Positions 55,474 through 64,000 of a DNA stretch of 64,000 bases are shown piece after piece. The notes below the pieces were generated by a model. That model was not told the DNA's origin. It searched no databases and was given only the letters and a program-made list of their open reading frames with translations. Within the stretch, counting starts at the first letter, position 1. Every line of letters begins with the position of its first letter. Where the stretch lies: positions 1-64,000 of the forward strand of contig CAVYPM010000026.1 of the NCBI GenBank assembly GCA_963770375.1, in the 5' to 3' direction. A program made the position numbers and the translations under genes. The stretch is from DASVBE01 sp963770375. Lineage in GTDB: Bacteria > Actinomycetota > Actinomycetes > Streptosporangiales > Streptosporangiaceae.

Positions 55474-56064
55474 ATGCGCATCGTGGTCATCACCCACGTC
55501 ACCCTGGACGGCGTCATGCAGGGCCCGGGCCGTCCCGACGAGGACACAAGGGACGGCTTCACGCACGGCGGGTGGGCCGCGGCCCGCAGCGACACCGAGA
55601 TCCAGCAAGCCTGGGGCGAGCGGCTGACCCGCAGCAGCGGTTTCCTGTTCGGCCGCCGGACCTACGAGGACGTCCTCGGCTACTGGAACACCCAGGACAG
55701 CCCGTTCAAGGAAGCCCTCAACCAGGCCGCGAAGTACGTCGCCAGCACCGGCACCCCTACCCTGAAGTGGCCAAATTCCACTCTGCTCACGGGTGACGTT
55801 CCCGGGGCCGTCACAAAGCTCAAGGCCACCCCCGGCAACGACCTCCACATCATGGGCAGCGGCGCCCTCATCCGCTCACTCAGCGCCCACGGCCTCATCG
55901 ACGAGTACCTGCTGTCCATTCACCCGATCGTCCTGGGCCACGGACGCCGCCTCTTTGACGACGGTTTCCCGCCCGCCGCGTTCGACCTCACCCGCACAGC
56001 TACGACCGGCACCGGCGTTATCATCGCGACCTTCCGCAGCAACCCGCCGAACCCCGTTCGGTAG
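55474..56064 (+). CDS. Dihydrofolate-reductase-family (RibD C-terminal-like) protein
   Basis: A 196-residue protein of the DHFR/RibD-C superfamily: MRIVVITHVTLDGVMQGPGR, SGFLFGRRTYEDVLGYW, and NDLHIMGSGALIRSLSAHGLIDEYLLSIHPIVLGHGRRLF. Such standalone proteins bind NADPH but their substrate is usually unknown; this is unlikely to be the folate enzyme. ATG with AGGAGGAG upstream. Confidence 0.87.
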   Translation: MRIVVITHVTLDGVMQGPGRPDEDTRDGFTHGGWAAARSDTEIQQAWGERLTRSSGFLFGRRTYEDVLGYWNTQDSPFKEALNQAAKYVASTGTPTLKWPNSTLLTGDVPGAVTKLKATPGNDLHIMGSGALIRSLSAHGLIDEYLLSIHPIVLGHGRRLFDDGFPPAAFDLTRTATTGTGVIIATFRSNPPNPVR

Positions 56065-56075
56065 CATCACGCCTC

Positions 56076-56881
56076 GTGGAGGCTGCCTTCTTCGAGCCGG
56101 CCGGCAACGGCGCATTCGTGGCCACCCCGGCCACCGCGGGGCCGTGGAGCCCGGACGCCCAGCACGGCGGCCCGCCGTCCGCGCTGGCCGCCTGGGTCAT
56201 CGAGCAGCACGAGCCAAACCCGGCCCAGCGCCTGGCCCGGGTCGCCATCGACATCCTGCGCCCGGTCCCGCTCGGCAAGCTGACCACCCGCGTCCGCACG
56301 GTCCGCGCCGGCCGCCGCATCGCCCTCCTGGAGTCGGCCCTCGAGGCCGACGGCCAGGAGGTCCTGCACGCCCGCGGCTGGCGGATCGAGCGCCCCCGCG
56401 GTCCGGTGCCGGTCATCCCGGACCAGGCAGCCCCGGCACAGCAGCCCGGGCCGCCCACCCCCGGCGCCACCGCCCCGAACATCCCGCGCCTGCCGCGGGC
56501 CCGGACCGCCCGGCTACCTCTCCTACATCGACTGGCAGTTCCTCGGCACCGGCAGCTTCGCCGACCGCGGACCCGGCCGCGCCTGGGCCCGCCCGCGCGT
56601 CCCGCTGATCGCCGGCCAGCAGGCCACACCGATGTGCCAGGCCCTCCTCGTCGCCGACTCCGGCAGCGGGATCAGCGCCGTGCTCGACGGCGCCGGGTTC
56701 ATCTTCATCAACGTCGACCTCACCGTCGCCCTGACCCGCGACCCCGCCGGTGACTGGCTGCTCCTCGAAGCCGAAACCCTGCACCGGCTCCGACGGCACC
56801 GGCCTGGCCCGCACCGTTCTGTCGGACACCACCGGCGTATGCGGCACCGGCCTGCAGACCCTGCTCGTCGCCCCGGTCTGA
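56076..56881 (+). CDS. Acyl-CoA thioesterase-family (hot-dog fold) protein, two frame breaks
   Basis: A two-hot-dog protein of the TesB-like thioesterase group: SPDAQHGGPPSALAAWVIEQ and RVAIDILRPVPLGKLTTRVR in the first half; YLSYIDWQFLGTGSFADRGPGRAWARPRVPLIAGQ and SAVLDGAGFIFINVDLTVAL in the second. Frames must switch near 56505 and near 56790, after which SDGTGLARTVLSDTTGVCGTGLQTLLVAPV-like sequence (56792-56881) closes the protein. The GTG at 56076 follows the previous gene by 11 bp. Confidence 0.78.
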
Positions 56882-56956
56882 CCCGCAGCGAGCCGAGTAT
56901 TTAGGGATACGGTTACCCGCCCGCGGGCCCCGCACCCGTCAGGTATAGGTAGGTAG

Positions 56957-57766
56957 ATGACTTCCGACCTGCCGATCTGCCGGACGTGCGGGGTTCAGTA
57001 CGCCACGCCGCGCGAGGACTGCCCGATCTGCCTGGACGAGCGCCAGTACGTGGGCTGGGGCGGCCAGCAGTGGACCACGATGGCCGAGCTGGCCGCCCGC
57101 CACCGCACCGAGCTGCGCGAGGAGGAGCCCGATCTCATCGGGGTCGGGGTCGAGCCGTCCTTCGCGATCGGGCAGCGGGCGCTGCTGGTCCGCACCCCGC
57201 ACGGCAACGTGCTGTGGGACTGCATCTCCGTCCTGGACGACGCGGGCCGGGAGCGGATCGCCGAGCTGGGCGGCATCGCCGCGATCTGCATCTCGCACCC
57301 GCACTTCTACGGGGCCAACGTGGAGATCGCGGACGCGTTCGGGGCGCGGATCCTGCTGCCGCACGCCGACAAGGACTGGATCCAGCGGCCGTCGCCGCGG
57401 ATCGAGCTGTTCGATGAGCAGGCCGAGCCGGTGCCCGGGCTGACCGTGGCCCGGATCGGCGGCCACTTCGACGGGGCCGCGGTGCTGCACTGGCCGGCCG
57501 GGTCCGATGGCCGCGGCGCGCTGCTCACCGGGGACACGATCACGGTCGTGCCGGACCGCCGGTTCGTGAGCTTCATGTGGAGCTACCCGAACCTGATCCC
57601 GCTGGACGAGGCCACCGTGCAGGACATCGCCCGGCGGGTGGAGCGGTTCGCCTTCGACCGGATCTACGGCGGCTGGTGGGGCCGCATCGTGGTCGCCGAC
57701 GGCCCGGCCGCGATCCGCCGGTCCGCGGACCGCTACGTCGCCCGCCTGCACGGCGAGCGCCCGTAG
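56957..57766 (+). CDS. MBL-fold metallohydrolase-like protein with zinc ribbon
   Basis: A 269-residue protein. Cys8, Cys11, Cys22 and Cys25 form an N-terminal zinc-ribbon. The rest resembles the metallo-beta-lactamase fold: LLVRTPHGNVLWDCISVLDD, CISHPHFYGANVEIADAF (a reduced HxHxDH motif, HPHFYG), IGGHFDGAAVLHW and LLTGDTI. The loss of the Asp-His pair after HPH suggests a non-canonical or inactive metal site. ATG at 56957. Function unknown. Confidence 0.82.
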   Translation: MTSDLPICRTCGVQYATPREDCPICLDERQYVGWGGQQWTTMAELAARHRTELREEEPDLIGVGVEPSFAIGQRALLVRTPHGNVLWDCISVLDDAGRERIAELGGIAAICISHPHFYGANVEIADAFGARILLPHADKDWIQRPSPRIELFDEQAEPVPGLTVARIGGHFDGAAVLHWPAGSDGRGALLTGDTITVVPDRRFVSFMWSYPNLIPLDEATVQDIARRVERFAFDRIYGGWWGRIVVADGPAAIRRSADRYVARLHGERP

Positions 57767-57790
57767 CAACGCTGCCCGGCCGGGCGGCGG

Positions 57791-58093
57791 TCAGCTGGCC
57801 TCGGGCAGCTCGACCGTGACCCGGCTGGCCTCGGCGGGGTGCTGCTCCAGCCAGGACCTGGCGAACGGGCAGTAGACGACCACGGTGAGGTGCTCGCGCT
57901 CGGCCCGCTCGATGGCCGCGCGGACCAGGGCGCTGCCGATGCCCCGGCCCTGGAACTGGGGCGGGGTCTCGGTGTGCAGCAAGACCAGCCTGCCCGGCCG
58001 GACCCGGTAGGTGAGCTGGGCCACCCGTCCGTTCTCGGTGTGCTCGAACCGGCTGGCGGCCTGGTTGTCGATGACGGCGGGGGCGTCGGTCAT
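57791..58093 (-). CDS. GNAT-family (YjdJ-type) acetyltransferase
   Basis: A 100-residue minimal GNAT protein: NGRVAQLTYRVRPGRLVLLHTE, PPQFQGRGIGSALVRAAIERA (acetyl-CoA loop QGRGIG) and LTVVVYCPFARSWLEQHPA. This COG2388 type has an exposed cysteine (YCPFA) near the active site. ATG at 58093. Target unknown; convergent with the MBL gene. Confidence 0.86.
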   Translation of the reverse strand: MTDAPAVIDNQAASRFEHTENGRVAQLTYRVRPGRLVLLHTETPPQFQGRGIGSALVRAAIERAEREHLTVVVYCPFARSWLEQHPAEASRVTVELPEAS

Positions 58094-58178
58094 GTCCTCA
58101 TCGTGGCACCCGGCGGCGCGGGCACCGGCTTGGGGCGGGCGTCAGTCCCGAGGAGGCGGTCACGGGGCACTGGGCGGC

Positions 58179-58187
58179 TGAGATACT
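58179..58187 (+). promoter_or_regulatory. Possible extended -10 promoter for the giant gene
   Basis: TGAGATACT is an extended -10 type element in the 233-bp gap between the GNAT gene and the giant gene. No convincing -35 is visible. Confidence 0.3.
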
Positions 58188-58326
58188 TTGGATTGACGTG
58201 CCGCGCTCCGGCGGCGGGCCTGCGGCCCTCCCTGCCGCGCCCGGCCAGGGGGCTCATGGTGGACACGGCGGGTGAGCTTGCGCGCCCTGACGATGCCCGG
58301 TTACGGCGAAAGGACCCTCGACTCCG

Positions 58327-61300
58327 GTGCCCGATCGAGCGAGGCCATCAAACGCGGACGCCGCCGATGCGGCGGGGCCGGGCATGGCTGAGCAGGATCC
58401 GGGCGCCGTTGGCGGGTCCGGTGACGGCGAGCCAGGCCAGCCGAGCGCGGAGCACCAGGCCTGGCTGGACGACCAGGCGAACGTCTGGCCCGGCTCTGGC
58501 CAGCAGACCTGGCTGGAGAGCGATGAGGTCTGGCCGGACAGCAACGGCCAGTCCTGGCCCGGCGGCGAGGAACTCTGGCCCGCGGCCAGCCCCCGCGGCT
58601 GGCCCAACGAGGACGCCGCTGCCGCCGAGCCCGGTCCTGGCCAGCCCGGTATCGGCCAGCCCGGCGGCGAGTCCACCGGGGCCTGGCTCGACTCCCTGGT
58701 GGCCGGGGCCAGTACAGCCGCCCCGCCCCCGCCGACGGAGCCCAGCCCGGCCTGACAGAGCCCGGCCTGACAGAGCCCGGCCTGACAGAGCCCGGCCTGA
58801 CAGAGCCCGGCCTGAGCGAGCCGGGCGCCGGGCAGCCGGCCGGCGGCCTTCCGGAATCCTGGCCAGCCGCGGACTCCGCCGCACCGGCCCAGGTCACTGA
58901 CATCCCGCCGGGCGCCAGCGCCCCGGACCCGGTCTCCTGGGCCTCCGAACCGGCCACCCCCGTCGCCGGGCCTCCCGGCAGCGGCACCGGCCAGCCCGGC
59001 GATTCCCAGCCAGCAATCGACTGGCCCGCAGCGTCCGGGAGCGGCTCCCGGCAGGTCAGTGATGCCCAGGCCGTCGCTGACAAGGCCGGCCAGGCCGGGA
59101 TACCAGCCGGGGCCGGCCCGCGTGATGGCGGCCCGTCGGCAGGCAGCGCCTGGGACGCAGCGAGCGACATCGCGTCCGCAGGCTCCCAGCCGAGCGACGC
59201 GGGCGCCGCACCAGCCAGCCAGGGCCCGCCGGGGACCGCGCCCGGCAAGTCCCGTGCCGGGGAGACCGGCACCGCCCCGGCCGCAGGCCGTCGGCGGGGT
59301 AAGGGAACCAGCCCTCCCGCCGACTTCGGCCGAGCCGGGACCGTCCAGCCGGACGAGGGCCAGCCCGGTCGCAGCACCCGGCGGAAGAGTCCCCGGACGG
59401 GGGAGACCCCCGCGGCAGCCGAGGATCTGGCCGCTGAGCCTGACCAGCGGCCGGGCCGCAGCGGTCAGGCCGCGAGGCGCCCGTCCGCCGGGGCCAGCGA
59501 GCCTGACGAAGGCCAGCCGGGAGACGGGTCCCCGCCGGCGACGGGCCACGGCAAGACAGCCCGGACCAGCCGCACGCAGCCGGGCCGGAGCCAGGCCGCT
59601 GGCAGCAAGCCTCCCGCCCAGCGGCGGCGGACCAAGAAGGCCGCCGCAGACGACCAGCCGGCCGCCGCAGATCCAGCAGCGGGCGGGGCCGCCGCGGCCG
59701 CGGGCCTTGACCAGGTCGGCCAGACCGGGCCCGGACCAGCCGGAACTGGCCTGACCGACCCGGCCGGGACCGCCCCGGCCGAGCCCAGCACAGGCAAGCC
59801 TGGCAGGCCGAAGCCCGGCGCATCTGGGGACAGTGATCCCGGGACCACTGCCGCTGAGACTGGCGCCGACAGGCCCGCTGGCCCGCCGCGCCCCGATGTG
59901 TTCAGCCCCTTGCCCAGGACGGCCAAGGCTGGCGTGGCCGGGCCGGACGTGGATGCGACCGGCGAGGCAGGTCCGGACCGGGCTGGATCAGGTGCAGACG
60001 AGGCTGGCGAGCGCCGGCCAAGCCTGTTCGAGCCCCGGTCGGCTACCTCCTTGCCAGCTGAACCGGGGTCTGATGCTCCCGGGTCTGCTGAGGCCGGCCC
60101 GGAGGCGGACCAAGCCGGCGGGCGCCGGCCGAGCCTGTTCGAGCCGTGGTCCGCGGAGACCGGCTGGGCCGGGACCGGCGTGGCTGATGCCGGCGTGTCC
60201 GAGCCGGGTGAGCCCGGGTCCTGGCCGGGCGTAGCTGGCTCTGGCGGGTCGCGGGCCAGCACGTCTGAGCCCGGGAGCGCAGAGCGGGCTGGCCTGGGCG
60301 ACGACGGCTTCGATGGCCAGGGGGAGACCGGCCTGGACTTCGGTCCGTGGGCCAACGGCCCGGCCCCGGACGGCGGGGCGGCTGGGTCTGCCCAGCCGGG
60401 CTGGCCTGCCGGCGCAGAGCCGGACTCGCCGGTGGCGCGGGCTAGCTGGCTGGACGCTGATTCGCCGGCCAGCCCCGGGGCCGATGCAGGCGTGAACCTG
60501 TTCAGCCCGGACGCTGGCCCAGCGGCCGGCCAGGAGGCCGATTCCGGCGCTGGCCTGTTCGGGGCGGACGGGTTGCCGTCAGCTGGCCCCGGGAACGGTG
60601 CCAGCGCAGGTCTGTTCCCGGCCGACGCGGGGCCCTCGGCCGGCCACGACACTGATTCCGGCGGTGGCCTGTTCCCGGACGGCGCTCGCTATCCCGCTGG
60701 CCCCGAGGCCGGTAACGGGGCCAGCCTGTTCCGCCCGGACGCCGGTCCGGCGGGCGACGGGGCGGCGTGGGCGGAGCCCGGCTCGCCGGCTGCGGACGGG
60801 CACGGCAACGGGGCTCACGCCGGGAACGGCGCGTGGCCGTGGCGGGACGTCCAGCCCGGGCGGGAGCAGCCTTCTGCTAACGGCCGGCCGCACGGACCGG
60901 GCCCGGCGGCGACTGCCGCGGCGCCCCCCGCCCCGGGTGGCTCTGCCCCGGTATCCCTGCCCCGGTATCCCTGCCCCGGGTATCTCTGCCCCGGGCGGGT
61001 CGCGAGTCACGAGAGCGCCGCAGCAGCACCCAGGCTCAGGACTGAACATCGGCGCCGGGATGCTGGCCGGTGCGGCCGGAGTGCTCGGCGCCGCCGCCTC
61101 GCGGATACGGGCCCGGCGGCCCGACCCTGACCCGCCGCGGGCCCCGGGCACCCGGCGCAAGTCCCGGCTGCCGCTGGGCCGCAACCTCCGCGCCAAGGAC
61201 GGAAGCCCCGCCACCTCGGCGACGGCCTTCCCGCCGCCGGTCGCGATCCCGCCCCGGGCCGTGGCCCCGCCGCCCGCCGCCGAACTGCTGTCCCTGGCTG

Positions 61301-63531
61301 ACGGCCGGACGCTGGCCCCGCCCCGGCCCGACGGGCTGACCACCTCGCCGGGCCACGAAGCCGTGCCGCTGCCCGCCAACCTGCTGGCCCCGGCCCCGGC
61401 GCCCGCCCCCGGCCTGCCCGTCGCCCCGGCCGCCGTGCCGGAGATCACCGGCACGGCCACGTTCGACGTGTGGTCCCCGGCCCGCCCGGCCCTGCCCGGC
61501 GACACAGCCCCGGCCCCGGCCCCGCCCACCACCGAGCCGCCCGCCACCACGACGGGACCGGCCGCGCCGGACCAGCCGGTCACCGGCCAGCCGGTCACCG
61601 GCCAGCCAGCCACCGCGCCGCCCGGCACCGAGCCCCCGGGCACCGAGCCGGCCGAACCGCAGCCCAGCTTCCGCCGCCGCGCCGGCCTGGCCGCCGCGCG
61701 CCAGGGCCGCAACCTGCTCGCGCTGGCGCTGTACATGGGGCTGAGCCTGGGCCTGTTCGGCCACCTGATCCTCAGCCACATGGACCAGCGGCTCATGTCG
61801 GCCCAGCCGCAGGACGGCGTGCTTTTCGTCTGGGCGTTCAAATGGTGGCCGTTTGCCGCCGCGCACCATCTGCCGCTGTTTTACACCAATTTTGACTGGG
61901 CTCCCGCCGGGGTCAACCTGACCTGGGCGACCACCATCCCCGGCCCGTCGTTCCTGCTGAACTGGCTGACCACCGGGCACACGGCCTTCTTCAGCTTCAA
62001 CATGACCGAGCTCGCTGCTCCGGCACTCGCCGCATGGACAGCGTATCTCCTCTGCCGGAGAATAACCCGTGCGTTCTTTCCGTCTCTTATCGGCGGGTTT
62101 TTCTTTGGTTTTTCCGCGTCTTTGATGGACGAGATCGGCCAGGGCCACCCGAGCCTCACCCTGATGTTCCTCGCGCCGGTCGCCGCGTACCTGATCTACC
62201 GCCTGCTCGAAGGGTCGATCCACCCGCTGCTGTTCATGCCGCTGTTCGCGGGCGTGCTGTACTTCCAGCTCACGATCGGCACCGAGGTGTTCGCCACGAT
62301 GAGCGTGGTGGGGCTGCTGTGCGCGCTGGTGCTGATGGCGTTCGGCCCGAACCGCCGCCGGATCACGCTGCTCAAGGCCATCCCGCCGGTCGCGGGCGGC
62401 TACCTCCTCGCGATGGCGGCCTGCTGGCCGCTGCTGCACGCGGCGTTCTTCGGCCCGCGCATCGACAAGGCCATCCACTTCAACACGATCGGCTACGGCG
62501 CGAAGAACGGCAGCGAGTTCCTCCGCTACCTGACCCCGGGCCGGTTCAGCATCTTCTGGGGCCAGTTCGGCCACCAGTGGGGCGACAACCCCTGGTATCT
62601 GGGCGTGCCGCTGATCCTGGTGATCCTCGCGTTCCTGATCACCGAACGGCGGCGGCGGGCGACCTGGGCGGTGTTCGCCGGGTTCCTGGTGATCCTGGTG
62701 TTCTCGCTGGGCGACCAGATGCCCGGGTTCCCCGGTTCGATCGAGCCGTGGAGGCTGCTGTCCTCGATCCCGATGCTCAGCATCGCCCAGCCAGGACGCC
62801 TGGTGACGTACGGGTTCCTGCTCGTCGCGGTGCTGGTGGCGATGTGGCTGGCGCAGGCCAAGCGGCCGTGGCTGATCCCGCTGCGCTGGCTGCTCGTGCT
62901 GGCCGCGGCGGTGACGACGCTGCCGAACTTCTCGGTCGACGTGTGGACCCAGGTCATCCCCGTGCCCGCGTTCTTCACCAGCAACGACTACCAGAAGTAC
63001 ATCGACCGCGGTCAGGTCGTCTGGGTCGTCAGCACGCACCCGAGCCGGCAGCTGACCTGGCAGGCCGGCACGGACTTCTACTTCCGGCTGGCCGGCGGGT
63101 TCTTCGGCGGCGTGCCCACCGGCGGGCCCTCGCCGCAGCCCGTCGACGACTGGAAAGAGGAGCGGCTGGCCATCGGCCAGATCGTCCGCCCCGACACGAC
63201 CATCGACGACATCCGGTTCTTCCTGGCCGAGCACCACGTCAGCGTGATCGTGGCGGCCGAGGCGCGGTGGCCGATCGTGCACGAGCTCCAGCGGGCGCTG
63301 GGCGCGTTCGGGACCAAGGTCGACGACGTGCGGGTGTTCCGGCTGGGCGAGCGGTTCACTAACCCGGCTCTGTCCGACCGGCCGTTCCCGGTGCTCGGCG
63401 TGCTCATCGCCCAGCGCAGGCGGGAGCAGCACGAGGAGTGGCTGCGGCACCACCCCCAGGCGTCGCAGATCGCCGGGGCGGGCCCGGCCGCGGGCGCCCC
63501 GCCGCCCCCGCTGCCCCCGCCGGGCGGCTAG
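58327..63531 (+). CDS. Giant protein: about 1100 disordered residues fused to a GT-C-like membrane domain
   Basis: After repair of three single-base breaks this is one frame of about 1735 residues. It starts at a GTG (58327) with AAAGGA upstream. Part 1 (to about 58740) has Trp every 7-8 residues, often WP. Near 58740 the frame must change; it then stays open to 60953. Near 60953 and 60967 two copies of a 15-bp unit lack one G each, and restoring them gives SAPGIPAPGIPAPGISAPGG and joins the last part. From about 61672 comes a polytopic domain: LALALYMGLSLGLFGHLILS, FVWAFKWWPFAAAHHLPLFY, SLIGGFFFGFSASLMDEIGQ, LSIAQPGRLVTYGFLLVAVL, with roughly ten helices, like GT-C/YfhO-type glycosyltransferases, then a soluble C-terminal region. 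Sugar and acceptor unknown. Confidence 0.75.
58749..58815 (+). repeat. 15-bp tandem repeat encoding LTEPG
   Basis: GGCCTGACAGAGCCC repeats four times and is followed by a variant (LSEPG). It lies just after a frame break and stays in frame as a pentapeptide array. Confidence 0.85.
60495..60779 (+). repeat. Five 57-bp (19-residue) repeats with an LF core
   Basis: The pair Leu-Phe recurs at 60498, 60555, 60612, 60669 and 60726, exactly 57 bp apart. Example units: NLFSPDAGPAAGQEADSGA and GLFPADAGPSAGHDTDSGG. Two related RRPSLFEP copies lie upstream at 60012 and 60123. Confidence 0.85.
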
Positions 63532-63570
63532 GCCCGCGGCGCGCGCCGGGCACGCGCCCGCCGCACGCGG

Positions 63571-64000
63571 CTAGCGGTACGCGGACAGCCCGGTGATGGC
63601 CTGGCCGAGCGCCAGCGTGTGGATCTCCTCGGTGCCCTCGTAGGTCAGCACCGATTCCAGGTTGTTCGCGTGCCTGATCACCGGGTACTCGAGCGTGATC
63701 CCGTTCGCGCCGAGCACGGTCCTGGCCTGCCGGGCGATGTCGATCGCGGTCCGCACGTTGGCCATCTTGCCCAGGCTGATCTGCTCCGGCGTGATCTCGC
63801 CGGCCTCCTTCAGCCGGCCCAGGTGCAGCGCCAGCAGCTGGGCCCGGGCCAGGTCGGCCAGCATCCAGGCCAGCTTGGCCTGGGTCAGCTGGAAGCCGCC
63901 GATCTTGCGGCCGAACTGCTCCCGGGTCCGCGAGTACTCCGCGGCCGACTCCAGGCAGGCGCGGGCCGCCCCGGTGACCCCCCACACGATGCCGTACCGG
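63571..64000 (-). CDS. Glutaryl-CoA-dehydrogenase-like acyl-CoA dehydrogenase, 3' part
   Basis: The C-terminal about 143 residues of an FAD-dependent acyl-CoA dehydrogenase; the 5' part lies beyond the window. ARACLESAAEYSRTREQFGRKIGGFQLTQAKLA-type helix, GKMANVRTAIDIARQARTVLGANGI and YPVIRHANNLESVLTYEGTEEIHTLALG match glutaryl-CoA dehydrogenases, including the catalytic Glu in TYEGT. Expected to oxidise glutaryl-CoA in lysine/tryptophan breakdown, though related acyl-CoA substrates are possible. Confidence 0.87.
   Translation of the reverse strand, partial: RYGIVWGVTGAARACLESAAEYSRTREQFGRKIGGFQLTQAKLAWMLADLARAQLLALHLGRLKEAGEITPEQISLGKMANVRTAIDIARQARTVLGANGITLEYPVIRHANNLESVLTYEGTEEIHTLALGQAITGLSAYR

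Noticed and set aside
61036..63453. Open frame of 805 codons on the minus strand
   Set aside because: Antisense to the membrane domain of the giant gene, with no hydrophobic or domain pattern of its own.

Overview
The window is high-GC DNA with frequent GTG/TTG starts, GTGA start-stop overlaps, F420-type oxidoreductases, a SARP regulator, a LuxR-type ATPase (LAL) regulator, an MMPL exporter and a pitA-small membrane protein-DUF3349 gene order known from Mycobacterium. It therefore comes from an actinomycete chromosome; I cannot name the genus. No plasmid, phage or CRISPR functions are visible. Most of it is ordinary chromosomal gene content, with one decayed patch at 42.4-43.2 kb.

Layout: 0-4 kb, P1 peptidase, secreted transglycosylase and Tat-exported phosphatase. 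4-8.3 kb, a coupled salvage operon (NCS1 permease, cysteine hydrolase, ADP-ribosylglycohydrolase, PfkB kinase). 8.2-17.4 kb, an uncharacterised membrane protein, secreted propeller protein, DUF3516 helicase, threonine ammonia-lyase, LLM oxidoreductase and aldehyde dehydrogenase. 17.7-24.5 kb, small enzymes, a one-domain GntR regulator, an MFS exporter/SnoaL pair facing its likely XRE regulator, a helicase and a hidden 59-residue gene. 24.6-28.5 kb, phosphate transport behind a PHO box, TrmO and small enzymes. 28.6-34 kb, a SARP-type regulator flanked by two near-identical tandem-repeat sites in front of a SnoaL/phosphotransferase pair and a cupin gene. 36.6-41 kb, a zinc ABC transporter operon with its Fur-family regulator as last gene. 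41-43.2 kb, LysE and gene remnants. 43.3-49.1 kb, a LAL regulator between two exporter genes that share a 43-bp promoter element. 49.2-55.2 kb, a lipoprotein, a flippase-like protein with a kinase-like middle domain, a lipoprotein/membrane hybrid and glutamate decarboxylase. 55.3-58.1 kb, tRNA-Lys and small enzymes. 58.3-63.5 kb, a roughly 1735-codon gene joining about 1100 disordered, repeat-bearing residues to a GT-C-like membrane domain. The window ends inside a glutaryl-CoA dehydrogenase-like gene.

A major caution: at least 20 single-base frame breaks interrupt about a dozen otherwise well-conserved genes, several at short G or C runs. The simplest reading is uncorrected consensus error (long-read type) rather than mass gene decay, so interrupted genes are annotated across the break as probable intact genes.

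The most interesting candidates are the giant disordered/GT-C protein, the LAL-exporter regulon with its shared 43-bp element, the SARP regulator with paired GCTGCAA tandem sites, and a yegUV-like salvage operon with a different permease and an extra hydrolase.
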